Shown here one piece after another: positions 42,289 through 53,159 of a stretch of 64,000 nt of DNA. The DNA comes from Aegilops tauschii subsp. strangulata (lineage: Eukaryota; Streptophyta; Magnoliopsida; Poales; Poaceae): NCBI RefSeq assembly GCF_002575655.3, contig NC_053038.3:145468885-145532884 (forward strand), in the 5' to 3' direction. The notes beneath the pieces are model-generated. The model did no database searches, was not told where the DNA came from, and saw only the letters and a program-made list of their open reading frames with translations. The position numbers and the translations under genes were made by a program. Within the stretch, counting starts at the first letter, position 1, and each line of letters starts with the position of its first letter.

Positions 42289-43362
42289 AGCCAACTACAG
42301 TGCATGTAGCTTGGACGCGCGCTCGCCTAGCCCCCTTTCCCTCGACACCGCCGAGCTCCCCAACCACGGCTACCTATTTTGCGCACCCGGCTGCAGGAAT
42401 TTGAGCGGATCTGGTCAGGCATGAGCTCGCCCGGCTGTGGAAGGCCGCGCCGCACCATGGACTGGTCAGGCACCAGGCCGAAAGGCCCCGGCCTGGCTGG
42501 AAGGCAGCATGCAGGTACTAACTCCTCCTCTAGCCGCTCGAATCTACACCGTCGGTGATCCGCCGACAGATACATGAATGGCGGTCGGCCGGGCTCGCTG
42601 CTGGCCCAAAAGCTCGTCAGTGCAGCGTTGCCACTCATTACATGCGATGACTTCCCAAAGAAGGTCTTGCGCCGCGTGTCTACAACGCCGGAACATCCCG
42701 GATGGGTGTTCATCAAGTGCTCAACCGATGGGGTATGTGCTACTTTAGCTTCGGTTGTGCTCTCAGATATGACTAGTTGTGCTAACTTAAAATTTTATTA
42801 TGTAGAATGGATGCAAGTTCTGGTATTGGGAAGAAGAGTACATCGATATATTGATAGAGCGCAATTTAGTAGATGTTCATGCACTTTTAGCTATCATAGA
42901 GGCTAGAGATGAGACTAGCGCACTTGTTGATAGAATAGAGGCTAGACATGAGACTAGATGCGAGGAAGCAATGTCTACTTCTTTACACTCGAAGAAGAAA
43001 GAAGGACGCAAGATCGAGCCTCCGCAGATCAACAATGAATGCATCGAGAAGGCACTAATCCAACTTACATGAGCAGTTATGGAAGTTGGATATCTTCTAA
43101 AATGTATTCTTGCGGTTCTTGTTTTCTTTGGTCTTCCTTTTCTAGTCAATATTTGGTGACGTATTTCCATCTACCAAAAATAAATGATGAAAAAAAGATA
43201 TGTGTTTGCAAGGAAAAATGTACGCGGATGGGATGCAGCCGTGCGTTGTGTGCACAACCACTGCATCCGAGAAATGGCCTGGACACGACCCATTGCCCTA
43301 CCCAAATGGACAAAATCCGGGCAAAATGGACGTCTGTTTGGGTTCGTGCGCAGGAGTTGGCC
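42289..43362 (+). mobile_element. PIF/Harbinger-like element carrying a GRF zinc-finger gene (1074 bp)
   Basis: Ends: AGCCAACTACAGTGCA at left; the right end is the reverse complement of GGCCAACTCCTGCGCA, so the inverted repeats match at 12 of about 15 positions. The TTA target duplication is at 42286-42288 and 43363-43365. The empty site TTCACTTACAAGTGGG occurs at about 1217-1233 and 39484-39500. TTA duplication and GGCCA-like ends are typical of Harbinger/Tourist elements, and the right end contains the AAATGGACAAAATCCGG type text common in wheat Harbinger MITEs. No transposase is present; the whole interior is a gene-like unit. Confidence 0.75.
42574..43072 (+). CDS. GRF-type zinc-finger protein (141 aa), two exons
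   Basis: Exon 1 is 42574-42732 (MNGGRPGSLLAQKL...), donor GGG|GTATGT; exon 2 is 42806-43072, acceptor TATGTAG. Joined in phase 0 they give the GRF-like finger: LPLITCDDFPKKVLRR, VSTTPEHPGWVFIKC, then GNGCKFWYWEEEYIDIL across the splice. The family usually has a second Cys four residues after the first; here CDDF replaces CDDC, so one zinc ligand appears lost. The rest (IERNLVDVHALLAIIEARDE) is helical with two EARxET repeats and ends ECIEKALIQLT. GRF fingers bind nucleic acid in other proteins; the role of these short grass proteins is unknown. The gene lies wholly inside the Harbinger-like element. The frame is intact. Confidence 0.72.
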
Positions 43363-43365
43363 TTA

Positions 43366-43640
43366 CAAGTGGGACCGCAGTTAAGGAAACAGACTATTGG
43401 CAAACCCCCACCTCGCCCGCCGTGCGATGGCTGAGTTAGAGAAACAAGGAGGTTGACGAGATAGTTGTAGCACGGACTCCAAGAAATATGGTGTCAGATG
43501 GAAGTCGTGCTAGTGGTGTGTTCCGTACACCTGGACGTGAATGCTTGTTCTGGCCCATGCCACCCTACTATATATCAAGAATTCGAGGTGCTGGTTACGT
43601 ACAGCAAACACAATAATATATGGCCCACCTCACACTATGG
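43366..43640. repeat. Diverged copy of repeat R, right part
   Basis: It matches about 1230-1475, starting CAAGTGGGACCGCAGTT and including GGCAAACCCCCACC and CGAGGTGCTGGTTACGTA. It is interrupted from its left part (42226-42288) by the Harbinger-like element. Confidence 0.6.
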
Positions 43641-43805
43641 CCAAATTTCCTATAGTCTATGCTAGGTTAAAAAGTGTTCTTTGTGGGGGTGGATGGCTGG
43701 TATCAAGATTAAAACTTGTTGTATTACGTATACGTAGACGTAGAGATAGTGCAGAAGTTTTGAAAGTCACAAACATAAGAATGCAATTTTATCGCGGGAT
43801 ATCCG
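43641..43805. other. Short unassigned spacer
   Basis: A/T-rich DNA between repeat R and the LTR. The last five bases, ATCCG, would be the left target duplication of the next element, but its right copy is not found. Confidence 0.4.
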
Positions 43806-44110
43806 TGACCACCTATGGGACAGGGCAGCCCCTTGCTGGTTTGGCGAGGGACGTCGCGTTGCACACAGAGCAGATCAACACGCGGCAGCATGGCAGAGAG
43901 CACACAAGCACTTTACCCAGGTTCGGGCCGCCGCGAGGAGTAAGACCCTATTCCTGCTTTGGTGGATTGATGGTGGACATGAATGTGGTGGTGCGTGGTA
44001 CACGTGCCCGGCAAGGTCTGCCTCAAGGCTACGGTCCCCACAAGCATATGGTGGCTTGGGCTTGTCAAGTTTCCAACCCTCTAACCCCCTCTTACGATTG
44101 CCATTGGCCT

Positions 44111-44120
44111 CCTCTTATAG
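44111..44120 (-). promoter_or_regulatory. LTR TATA box
   Basis: Minus strand CTATAAGAGGAGGCC, followed 200 bp downstream by the GAACCTGGGTAAA motif typical of the R/U5 part in related LTRs. Confidence 0.5.
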
Positions 44121-45132
44121 ATTAGGGGGTCACCAAAGTGGCAAAACAATCATTACCCACTGATATGATAGCAAACAATGCTATCATACCTAACTCTGCG
44201 GGCTGACAGGGTGCATTAAATGCACCGCTCAGTGTCACATCACTAGCTGCCCGGCAAGGCCTGCCGGGCTTATCTCGCCAGCTCCGCACTTGTTGTCTTT
44301 ACACATCGCTGGACGGGTGTCACCCGTGGGTTTCTTATGTAGGAGATGGCTGCCAAGTGGCAAATGCTACTACTTAGTCACCTTGCGGATTGACACCGCA
44401 CTGATTGACGATGTGGGTCATACTTGCACGGTTGGCGGGGTGGTTTAGGCCCCGCAAGCCCCGGCAGGCGCTGCCGGGGAGTCTTGGTCGCTTGCTTCTG
44501 GTGGTGGCCTGGCCCCTTGTTGGGCTCGCCTGCCCAGCAAGGGAGGCCCTTATCTTGCCGATATTCTGTTCCTTTGGCTCGATCTCGATCTCTTATGAGT
44601 TGCATGTTGGTTCTTCAAGTGTCTTGGTTCTTCGATCTCTGTCTTGAGCTGATGCTTCAATGTTGACCATGTGCCTGTGCACAGTTGGGCAACATACCCG
44701 GGGTCTGTTGCACCGACAGAAGCCCCAGGGCCTGCCCCGATCACGCCGCGGAGCGTCAACGAGGTAGGGTCTAATAAGTGCATAGGCATGGCTGTTGAAG
44801 GGGTTGGCCCCTTTGAAGTTTTCCTTGGCCGCTTCATTAGCCTTGATCTTGGGGGCAGTTTCTGATTGCCCCGCTCGTGGTGTAAAGCCGACAGTGGTGG
44901 GGCAGCGGTAGTGATGGCCCATGAATGACTTTAACGCACGGGGTAGAAATCGCCAAATTCTCTTCCCATGGTGCGCTCTTATCCGTAGCCACATATGTCG
45001 CATGCATAGCACGGGGTAGGTAACGGAGGCGCTGGTGCGGAAGATCATCTTGAAGAGGGCCCCTCTGCCTTGAATAGGCGGAGGAGGGCGGCGGTTTCCT
45101 GTTGATGGAGCAGCTGCCCTTCCCTGCCCGGC

Positions 45133-45142
45133 CTATAAAAGG
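45133..45142 (+). promoter_or_regulatory. Opposing TATA box inside the LTR
   Basis: CCGGCCTATAAAAGGAGGGG on the plus strand, against the LTR's own direction, 80-90 bp upstream of an ATG at 45222. Confidence 0.5.
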
Positions 45143-45221
45143 AGGGGTGGAGGAAGGAGAAGTCACCGACCTCTACATCCCTCTCTCCTCCTTCTTTACT
45201 GGTTCTCTGCTTCTTCTGGTA

Positions 45222-45488
45222 ATGCTGAAGGGAAGGGCCCCGGGCCAGCCCCGGGGCTTCTGCTCGGGGCAATTGTTGTCCCATGTTGGTGTTGACGCTC
45301 GGGGAGTGAGCCTGGTCCTTGGTGCGGTGAATCTCTTGGTCTCTTCGAAGCTCGACCGGGAGGCAGGGCTGGAGATCATTGGTAATCCCAGCATTTCCCC
45401 TCCCGGAGGCCTTGGGGCCATTGTCGATGAGGCGTGCGCCTTCCGGTCGGCTGGAACGATGGTAGCGGCGTACACCCGTTGTGGGTGA
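45222..45488 (+). CDS. Unrecognised ORF on the opposite strand of the LTR (88 aa)
   Basis: The ATG at 45222 gives MLKGRAPGQPRGFCSGQ, then VDARGVSLVLGAVNLLVSS and a Gly/Pro-rich end (NPSISPPGGLGA) before TGA. No domain is recognised. A TATA box (45133) precedes it, and T-rich, TTGTA/TGTAATG-containing DNA near 45810-45850 resembles a plant poly(A) region, so TATA, ORF and 3' end form a possible unit. It could be a long non-coding transcript with a chance ORF. Confidence 0.3.
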   Translation: MLKGRAPGQPRGFCSGQLLSHVGVDARGVSLVLGAVNLLVSSKLDREAGLEIIGNPSISPPGGLGAIVDEACAFRSAGTMVAAYTRCG

Positions 45489-46605
45489 TGCCGCTCCTGT
45501 CTCTGCCCCTTCCTCCTTTTCCTCCTCTCCTCTTTTCGTTCGAGGACGGGTGACTGGCCTTGCTCGTCACCTTGCGCAGCTCCGGAGTGCACGTCACCTG
45601 TGGACCGTGGTGGATGACTGCTCCGCCGGTCACTTCGTCGCTACCCTCCCCCAACTGCTTATTTTTTCCTTTCCCTCGGGTTTAACCATCTTGGGAAAGA
45701 GAGCAGAGAAAGGAAAGGAGGGGTTATAGGATTTTTTTCTTTTTTCACTCTTAAACCTGCCGGCAATTGCCAAATTTTAATTCAAATAACATAATCTCTC
45801 GAGTCCATCTTTGTATTCTGTAATGCTTGTACTTGTAACTGCATATGAATGAAAAAGATGAACCTTGTCGGGAGGTCGTGCATGTGTATGTCCATTCAGA
45901 GGCAAAGTTCCTCTTTAATAGAATAAACGAGTTTTCCCACACAGTATATCTTGCCGGCAACCTCTTTTGTCTACCGGAGAACTACGTTTGCCGGGGAACA
46001 GACATAGGGGCCAGCCCCCCGCCAACTCCTTTTTCCAAAAGGCTACTGCGACCACCTCGACCGAAGCAGCGTTCGAGTCATAGGTGGGAGCACGTAAGTT
46101 CCAAAGAGGAGGCGAGGTTTTCTCATGCAAAGTTGTAGCTTTACAGAATACTAATGGACTAGAGGTGACCTACTATTTGGCTTGCTGGGGATTGCCGTGT
46201 CGTGCAATCTTCTCGTCCTTTGTCGAAGCCAGGTTCACGGCAAGAACCTGTAACTCCATGAAGATGAGAATGAAAGCAGGATGCAACCCTATCTATATGC
46301 ATATGCAAATGCTCATGAAATGTGTATGCAGTGATCTGGATGTGCTTGTGCATGCATACAATCTTAGTTGGGACCCCCTACAACGCTTCTTTATTTTCTC
46401 TTGCACGGGGTCATCGCCCCGGATTGTACAAGGGGTTACATGCAACTTGGGCAATTCCATGTACAATGGGTGGCTGCCGGGCAGGGCCCGACAGCCTCTG
46501 CGCCTTACGGGTAGAACTTACGGAGATGCTCAATATTCCATGAGTTTTGCAACGGTGTGCCATCTCCGGTCTCCAGACGGACTGCGCCGGGTCTGGAGAC
46601 TCATA

Positions 46606-47500
46606 CTACCCAGTAAGGGCCTTCCCACTTCGGTGACAACTTGTGTGTACCCTTGGCGGACTGAACGCGCCTAAGGACAAGGTCACCTTCCTGAAAACAC
46701 CGGGCACCAACCCTGCAACTATGATAGCGACGCAGGGCTTGCTGATAGCGTGCAGCACGAGTAGCTTCCCGGAGACGGTTCTCCTCGAGTAGCACAGCGT
46801 CGTCACGCAGTGCTCATCTTGCACTACTTCATCAAAGGCAAGCACCCGAGGAGACCCGTAAATGAGTTTCGTGGGGATAACTGCTTCTGCCCTGTAGATG
46901 AGGGAGAATGGAGTCTGCCAAGTAGCTCGATTAGGTGCCATTCTAAGGGACCATAGAACTACCGGCAGCTCCTTGATCCACGGCCTGTCGTGCTTCTGCA
47001 GCGTATCGAAAGTCCTTGTCTTGAGTCCACGAAGCACTTCAGCATTCTCCCTCTCGGCTTGTCCATTGCTCCGGGGGTGCACCACAGAAGCAAATGAGAT
47101 CTTGCATCCGGGGGTTTGAACAAATTGCATGATGGCGTGGCTCGTGAATTGGGTGCCGTTGTCAGTGTTGATCCTCGCCGGAACTCCAAAACGACACACC
47201 AATTCTTTCAAGAACTTGATAGCTGAATGAGCAGTCGCCTTCCTCACGGCAGTCACTTCCGTCTAGTTTGTAAACTTGTCGATAGCGATGAACAAGAATT
47301 CAAAGCCCCCGATTGCTCGGGGGAAGGGGCCGACGATATCGAGCCCCCAGACCGAAAATTGCCATGACAAAGGGGTTGACTAAAGATCTTGGGCAGGCAG
47401 GTGTCTTTTCTCGGAATGGAACTAATAGGCTTCACCTGTCGTGATGAGCTCAACTGCATCTTGGAGTGCTGTGGGCTAATAGAATCCTTGCCGGAATGCT
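46606..47500 (-). pseudogene. Tat-like integrase
   Basis: The catalytic core can be followed: WGLDIVGPFP with the first Asp, FGVPARINTDNGTQFTS with the second Asp, and HPRSNGQAERENAEVL with the Glu. It continues as PWIKELPVVLWSLRMAPN, TWQTPFSLIYRAEAVIP and the C-terminal GDLVLRRVQSAKGTHKLSP with WEGPYWVV. The frame changes near 46790 and there is an in-frame stop just before TEVTAVRKA at about 47262. It is the normal enzyme for inserting LTR retrotransposon DNA, inactive here. Confidence 0.85.
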
Positions 47501-48174
47501 TTCCCAACTAATACCCTTGATCCAGTGTGTGAGCCGCACATTCCTCTATGAATCTCAGCCAGCAGTTCCTTTCAATCCTCACGGCAGACACACTTCAATT
47601 TCACACCATTGGGCCTCCTTCTGTACAGAGTGTCATCGGCAAACTGATACATACTAGCCCTTCGGGCTACTTTCTCAGCTTCATCTGGGTCACCGGGGAG
47701 TTCTCCGGTTTGGAGGAAGTCGACAATGTGCCTTGCCCAAGTTGAAGCCTGAGGCTCGGCAACGAGGACAAGCGGCACCTCCTCGGCTGTGGGAGCACCA
47801 GCCTCGTTCGCAGGGTCCATAGGCCCGACTGGAGGGGGTGGTCTAGTAGGCTGTGAGGAGTTGTCCCTGGCAGGTTCTCTGCCGGGAGCGGATGGCTCGA
47901 TTGGGAGAGGCTTACCGTAGTCCAGCTTTGTCCTTTTCCAGGCCATTGTGGTTGGTGATACGGAGGGTTGAGAGAGGTGGAGAACAAAAGTTCCTGGTTC
48001 CATAGGAAGCTTCTGCGCAGCACACTTTGACAGGTGATCAACTATGCTGTTTTCCGCACGGGGTACGTGCTATGTTTGCAATCAATCAAAGCACTCCTCT
48101 AACCTCCTTACTTCCTCAAGGTATGCTTCCATCAATGGGCTTTGGTAATCTTTGTTGACTTGTCTCACTAGTAA

Positions 48175-49033
48175 CTATGAATCTCCTCGAAAGATCAACT
48201 TCTTGATTCCCAATTCTGCTGCAATCTTGAGCCCGGCAAGGAGCCCTTCATACTCAGTTGTATTGTTGATGGCTTCTCCTCGGGCAAAGTGCATTTGGAT
48301 AATGTAGTTTAGGTGCTCCCCGGAGGGGGCAACAAGAAGCACACCAGCTCCTGCACCTTGTATGGAAAAAGCACCATCAAAATACATAATCCATTCTTAG
48401 GGTGATTCCTTGCCGGGGAGAGTTGTTTCTGTTGTTTCCTCATCAGAGGTTGGCGTCCATTCTGCAATAAACTCTGCCAGCGCCCTGCTTTGAATGGTTG
48501 AAGTGCTCTCAAACTTCAAACCAAAGCTGGATAACTCCAAAGCCCACTCCACTATTCTGAGTAGCCTCAGGGTTTCGGAGTATCCTATGCAATGGAAAAC
48601 GAGTAACAACTGTGATCTCATGGGCTTGGAAGTAGTGGCGCAGTTTCCTTGAGGCCATGACGAGGCCAAAGATCAACTTTTGCACACTAGAGTACCTCGA
48701 TCTAGCTCCTTGTAACAAGGAGCTGACGAAGTAAACTGGGCGCTGCACCACTCTCTTCTTTGGCGCGTCCTCGGGGTTGCACTCATTACCGTTCTTACTG
48801 CTATTCTGATCCTCTTCTGACTCTACGGCGATCTGGCTGCTCTCTACTTCATCCACTTCTCGCTGTGTTACCAAGGCTGCACTGACCACTTGCTTGGTTG
48901 CTGCTAAGTAAAGCAGTAACGACTCTTGAGGTCTGGGTGCAACCAAGGTAGGCACTGATGACAGGTAAGCCTTCAACTCTTGCAAGGCTGCAGCTGCTTC
49001 CGGGGTCCACTTCTTAGGCCCTGCCTTCTTCAA
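48175..49033 (-). pseudogene. Tat-like RNase H regions (two)
   Basis: The segment 48509-49033 reads KKAGPKKWTPEAAAALQ, ESLLLYLAATKQVVSAALV and RYSSVQKLIFGLVMASRKLR, the RNase H that follows the reverse transcriptase in Gypsy pol. The segment 48175-48387 starts MYFDGAFSIQGAGAGVLLV and includes NNTTEYEGLLAGLKIAAELG and the RGDS end, the second archaeal-like RNase H typical of the Tat lineage. The linking DNA changes frame and has stops, so neither is functional. Confidence 0.8.
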
Positions 49034-49121
49034 AATTTTGAAGAACGACAGGGCACGCTCGGCAGACTTGGAAATGAATTAGCTTAGTGCGGCAACGCAT
49101 CCCATCAAGCGCCTCACATCC

Positions 49122-49781
49122 TTAACTGTCCTTGGCGGCTTGGATCTGCTCAATGGCCTTGATCTTGTCGGGGTTGCCTTCAATCCCCCGATGGGACACG
49201 AAGAATCCAAGTAGCTTACCGGAGGGAACACCAAACACACACTTCTCCAGGTTTAGCTTCAAGTTGATCTTGCGCAAATTAGCAAATGTCTCCTCCAAAT
49301 CCTGGATAAGGGTGGCCTTATCCTTGGTCTTGACCAAAATTTCATCCATATAGGCTTCTATGTTCATGTGTAACTGTGGCTCAAAACCAATCTAGACTGC
49401 TCTTGCGAAAGAGGACCCGACACTCTTTAATCCGAAAGGCATGCGGACAAAGCAGTACGTACCACATGGAGTGACGAATGATGTATTCTCCTCATCTTCC
49501 TTGGACATGAAGATCTGGTGATATCCTGAGTATGCATCCAAAAAGGAGAGAAGGTCGCACCCTGAAGTTGAGTCCACAATCTGATCAATGTGCGGCAAGG
49601 GGAGTGGGTCCTTCGGGCATGCCTTATTGAGATCCGCGAAATTGATGCAAAGCCTCCATTTCCCATTCGCCTTCCGAACTACCACTGGGTTTGCCAACCA
49701 TGTAGGGTGCAGTACTCCTCTGACAAATCCATCTGCCTCTAACTTCTTGATTTCCTCGGCAATGAACCGCTGCCGCTCCAA
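49122..49781 (-). pseudogene. Tat-like reverse transcriptase
   Basis: Motifs in order: the start region FIAEEIKKLEADGFVRG, NPVVVRKANGKWRLCINFAD then LNKACPKDPLPLPHIDQIVD, FLDAYSGYHQI, MPFGLKSVGSSFARA, a stop, then YMDEILVKTK and LNLEKCVFGVPSGKLLGFFV. The catalytic YxDD is YMDE, so the second metal-binding Asp is lost, and a stop lies between the two halves (about 49390). It is an inactive relic. Confidence 0.88.
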
Positions 49782-50417
49782 GGCTTGCTTCCTAACTTTC
49801 TACTTGACGGGTCGGACATGCGGGCATACAACAAGGTGGTGCTCGATTACCACCCTGTGAACACCGGGGATATCAGATGGTTCCCAGGCAAACACGTCAA
49901 TATTCGCCAGCAGGAAGGCAGCAAGCGCGCTTTCCTATTTGTCATCAAGGGTGGCGCTAATGGTGAAAGTACTATCAACACCAGCCAGCCTTCCCGGGAC
50001 CTTCTTCACTTGGGGTGCTGCAACCTTGGATATCTTGCTGTTGGAGGACACCGGCACGTCGTCAACGCATGCTGTGCACTCGGAGGGGCACGCTTCCCGG
50101 ACTACTTGCCAGAGGTCCTACAATCCCTCTTCTTTCCTTTGCTTTCCTTGGTGGGAACCTTGCTGCTGCAGCCTCTGATGCGACGTCATCCCGATACATC
50201 CTATCCACACAGATAATTGCATCCTTCTCATCTGATGGGATGGTGATGACTCCCAACGGCACAGGCATCTTCAAAGTGTTGTAAGCATAGTGGGATGATG
50301 CCATGAACTTGGCCATGGCCGGTCGTCCCAAAATCCCATTGTACGGCAGGGGGAGCTCAACCATATCAAAAACAATTTTCTCAGTCCTATAGTTCAGCTC
50401 TCCCCCAAATGTCACCG

Positions 50418-50765
50418 TCAACGTAATCTTTCCCGTGGGATGCCACTGCCGGGATTGACTCCTTGAAACGTGCCGGTAACCTCCAACACTTCCTCTCCTA
50501 TCTGAAGCTTGTTAATAACTACTGGGGAAATCAGATTCAATCCAGCCCCACCATCCACTAACATCTTTGTGACCTTGAGGTTGCAAATTGTTGGGGAGAC
50601 CAACAACGGCAAACACCCTACCGCGGTGGTGTGGGAAGGGTGGTCCTCCTCATCAAAGATGATGGGCGTGCGGGACCATTTGAGTGGCTGCCGGGCCTCT
50701 GGCACTGGCTCCACATCATTAACCTCTCGTGTCCATCGCTTGAGCTGGCGATGGGAGGAGTGCAA
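50418..50765 (-). pseudogene. Tat-like aspartic protease region
   Basis: LKVTKMLVDGGAGLNLISP carries the retroviral-type active site as DGGA instead of the usual DSGA or DGGS. Flanking segments (PIIFDEEDHPSHTTAVGCLP, VTFGGELNYRTEKIVFDMVE in 50062-50421) match the usual Gypsy layout between gag and reverse transcriptase. It ends in a different frame from the continuation. Confidence 0.75.
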
Positions 50766-51014
50766 AGATGCACCTCCATCAATGCATAGGGCGTCAGTGG
50801 CCCTCTGAAATTCCTACTCACTGGTTTCCTCTTCATTCCCTCCATCACTCAAATCATCACAGGTTTCCTTCTCTTTGCCCCTGGCGGGTTTTCCTTGGTT
50901 CCGAAAGGGTTTGCAGGGATGGTTTGCTTCACCGGCTCGGCCCTTTTCGCCAGCAGCATTCTGACCTTTCTCCTTATCGCGCTTATCATACTCTACTCTC
51001 TGTCTCTTGACGAG

Positions 51015-52108
51015 CTATTCAACTTGATAACACTCATGAAGGTCGTGGCCCTTGGTCCGGTGGATCTTGCAATACGGCCCATCACCCTTCCTGGCTTTCT
51101 CCATGACAGCGGCTTCCCGGCAAGCAGTGCACGCGGCAACTTCCTTGGTGGGGGCCTCAACCTTGGCCTTCTTGCCGGTACGAGGCATGCCAGGACCTTC
51201 CACAGTCATTACTATCTTATCTCTTCGCTTCTTATTGCGCTTTGCCCTTTCTTTGACTAGTTGATTCATCTTCTTCCTCTGAATCAACATTGATGCAATC
51301 CTCCTCCCCGGGCAACTTCCTTCCTTCCTCCATCCGAGCACACTTATCCACTATTGTGTACAGCTCCTTCACGGTCTTAGGAAACCGCGCATTCATCTTA
51401 GAACGAATGCGACGGTTGCACACATTGGACTGGAAGGCGGCTATAACAGTTGTTGGATGGATATTCGAAATATTCCTATGGACTTTACTGAATCATTGTA
51501 AATACTTACAGAGAGTTTCTCCTTTCTTCTGCTGGAGAAGATGTAGAACGCTGGGTCTGCCGGGCTCCTGGTGACCACCGGTGAAGGCACCGATGAACTT
51601 GTGGCACAGGTCCGCCCATGATGAAATGGAGTTCTCCGGTAGGTGCATGAGCCAGGATCTCATGTTGGACTTGAGAGCCAATGGGAAGTAGTTGGCGAAC
51701 ACCTTCTCGTCTCTTCCCCTGCAGCCGGAACAGCGATGGTGTAGTTGCTCAGGAACTCTGCCGGGTTTAGTCTCCCATCGTACTTCTCGGGTATCTCTGG
51801 CTTGAACGTGTGGACAGGCGGCCAACGGACTTGCTGCAGCTCACGCGTAAAGGCAGGACAGCCGACCTCGAAAGGTAGGCTCCCGCCAACACCGAACGCA
51901 GGCTCGTCAATGTCAAGACCGCCGCACACATCGGTCTGGCGCGGGTCGTCGAGAGGCTGTCCCACGATGACACGCGCGTCTCCCAGCCGCCTATCCTCCG
52001 GGTTCGCCTTTGGCCCAGACGTGCTCGAGGGTCGGAAGAGGCCATCGAGACATCATCGGGATCTTGATCTTGCTGCGCCCGCGCCTGCTGCCATGCTGGG
52101 GACTGCAC
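51015..52108 (-). pseudogene. Tat-like gag, frameshifted
   Basis: Segments in different frames join as one gag: RWPPVHTFKPEIPEKYDGRL with NPAEFLSNYTIAVPA (51660-51965), KVFANYFPLALKSNMRSWL and WADLCHKFIGAFTGGHQEPG (51493-51825), then RIRSKMNARFPKTVKELYTI (51232-51423). A CCHC-like knuckle, YCKIHRTKGHDLHECYQ, is near 51020-51075. This is the capsid-type protein of Gypsy elements. Upstream sequence stops matching at about 52220. Confidence 0.8.
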
Positions 52109-52254
52109 GGTGGGGACAACTCCTTCTGCTCAGCCAGCAATACGAGCAGTCGTCATCGCTTGCTCGGCTGCTCGGCGGTAACCTTAGTAGCAGTTGGGCC
52201 CGCGCCATAGCCTCCTTGGCTGTGCTTGGCATGGAAGTTGTTGACCTTGAACGT

Positions 52255-52302
52255 GTCACTGACATGTGGGCTAGACCCCTGTTGGGCCCATATGTCAGTG
52301 AC
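52255..52302. repeat. 16-bp inverted repeat at the truncated end
   Basis: GTCACTGACATGTGGG (52255-52270) and CCCATATGTCAGTGAC (52287-52302) form an imperfect hairpin with a 16-nt loop, directly beside the point where the Tat-like element ends. It may be part of an older promoter or a small MITE remnant. Confidence 0.45.
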
Positions 52303-52366
52303 CCAATGCACCTGCAGTTAAGTAACTGAAGGAGAGTCCCTGAAGATATGTTGCGTGATTAACGTA

Positions 52367-52688
52367 CTACCTCCTTTCCGGTTTATAAGGCTCAATTCAA
52401 AAATCTTACCAACCAAGGTAGATGGTCAGTGGTGGAATACTTTTTGTAGTTTGCAAAAGCACCCAATTAATGCTCTTGTTTCCTCAAAAAATTATGTTTA
52501 CCAATGCATTAATTGCAATGCATGCATGCATAAATTACATGCATTGGTCAATTTTCTCTTAATACTTGCATGCAATGATTTAATGCACCTTGGAATCTGA
52601 ACATGTGATGGGAAACAACCAAATTGAGCCTTCTAAAATTGAAAAACTAAAATTGTGATATAAGCCCTGTAAACCATAAAGGAGGGAG
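52367..52688. mobile_element. Stowaway-type MITE, 322 bp
   Basis: It is flanked by TA (52365-52366 and 52689-52690). Ends CTACCTCCTTTCCGGTTTATAAGG and the reverse complement CTCCCTCCTTTATGGTTTAC form the terminal inverted repeat. The interior is A/T-rich with a long inverted pair (AAGGCTCAATT / AATTGAGCCTT). Confidence 0.8.
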
Positions 52689-53159
52689 TAACAGCTACGT
52701 GGGCATATTTGTTGCAGTAAATTACGGGGGAGGGAAGGGGTGGAAATATTGCTGGTCACAACGGATTCGACGAGCGCTGGGGGAGGAGAGTCATGCATGC
52801 AGATTTTTTCCACACGGGGTGGAGTGGTGGGACCGCCGGAGGGAGAAGGAGAGTCTGGCAGGCATATTTTTTCCAAACATGGAGAGGAAAAGATTTGGAG
52901 ACGAACGGGCTTCCTGCAGGTATGGGGAACGGTGCATAATAAGTCTCATATTGCATGCCGGGCTAGGTATAGTCTCAAGTCATTGAAAACATACACGCCC
53001 CACACATGTTCATATTTCAAGGTGCACTAAATTATTGCATGTGATGATTAAGGCTGGCCAAGAATAGCAAACATGCTGATGTGGCAAACATGCTGATGTG
53101 GCAAAGAATTAAAGAAGAGAGGGGGGTTAGAGTAACTAGTGTTCATGCATACATTCGTA

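Larger units (their letters stand above)
43806..46004 (-). repeat. Tat-like element 3' LTR (2.2 kb)
   Basis: Plus-strand ends TGACCACCTATGGG and GGGGAACAGACA. On the minus strand the U5 part contains GGCCCGAACCTGGGTAAA, and a TATA box CTATAAGAGG lies at 44111-44120. The right boundary follows from the adjacent polypurine tract; the left one rests on the TG and is less certain. It holds an opposing unit at 45133-45488. Confidence 0.65.
43806..52240 (-). mobile_element. 5'-truncated Tat-like Gypsy retrotransposon
   Basis: It is oriented minus with gag, protease, reverse transcriptase, RNase H and integrase in that order from 52.1 kb down to 46.6 kb, then the polypurine tract (minus strand GGCGGGGGGCTGGCCCCTA) and the 3' LTR. 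The second RNase H-like segment (MYFDGAFSIQGAGAG) before integrase suggests the Tat lineage. There is no 5' LTR: gag sequence gives way to unrelated DNA at about 52220-52250. All ORFs carry stops and frameshifts. It is a dead copy. Confidence 0.85.

Noticed and set aside
43541..44125. 194-codon plus-strand frame
   Set aside because: It crosses the LTR boundary at 43806 and is antisense to the LTR's U5. No domain is present.
46084..46674. 196-codon plus-strand frame
   Set aside because: Antisense to the integrase 3' region of the Tat-like element; no recognisable domain.
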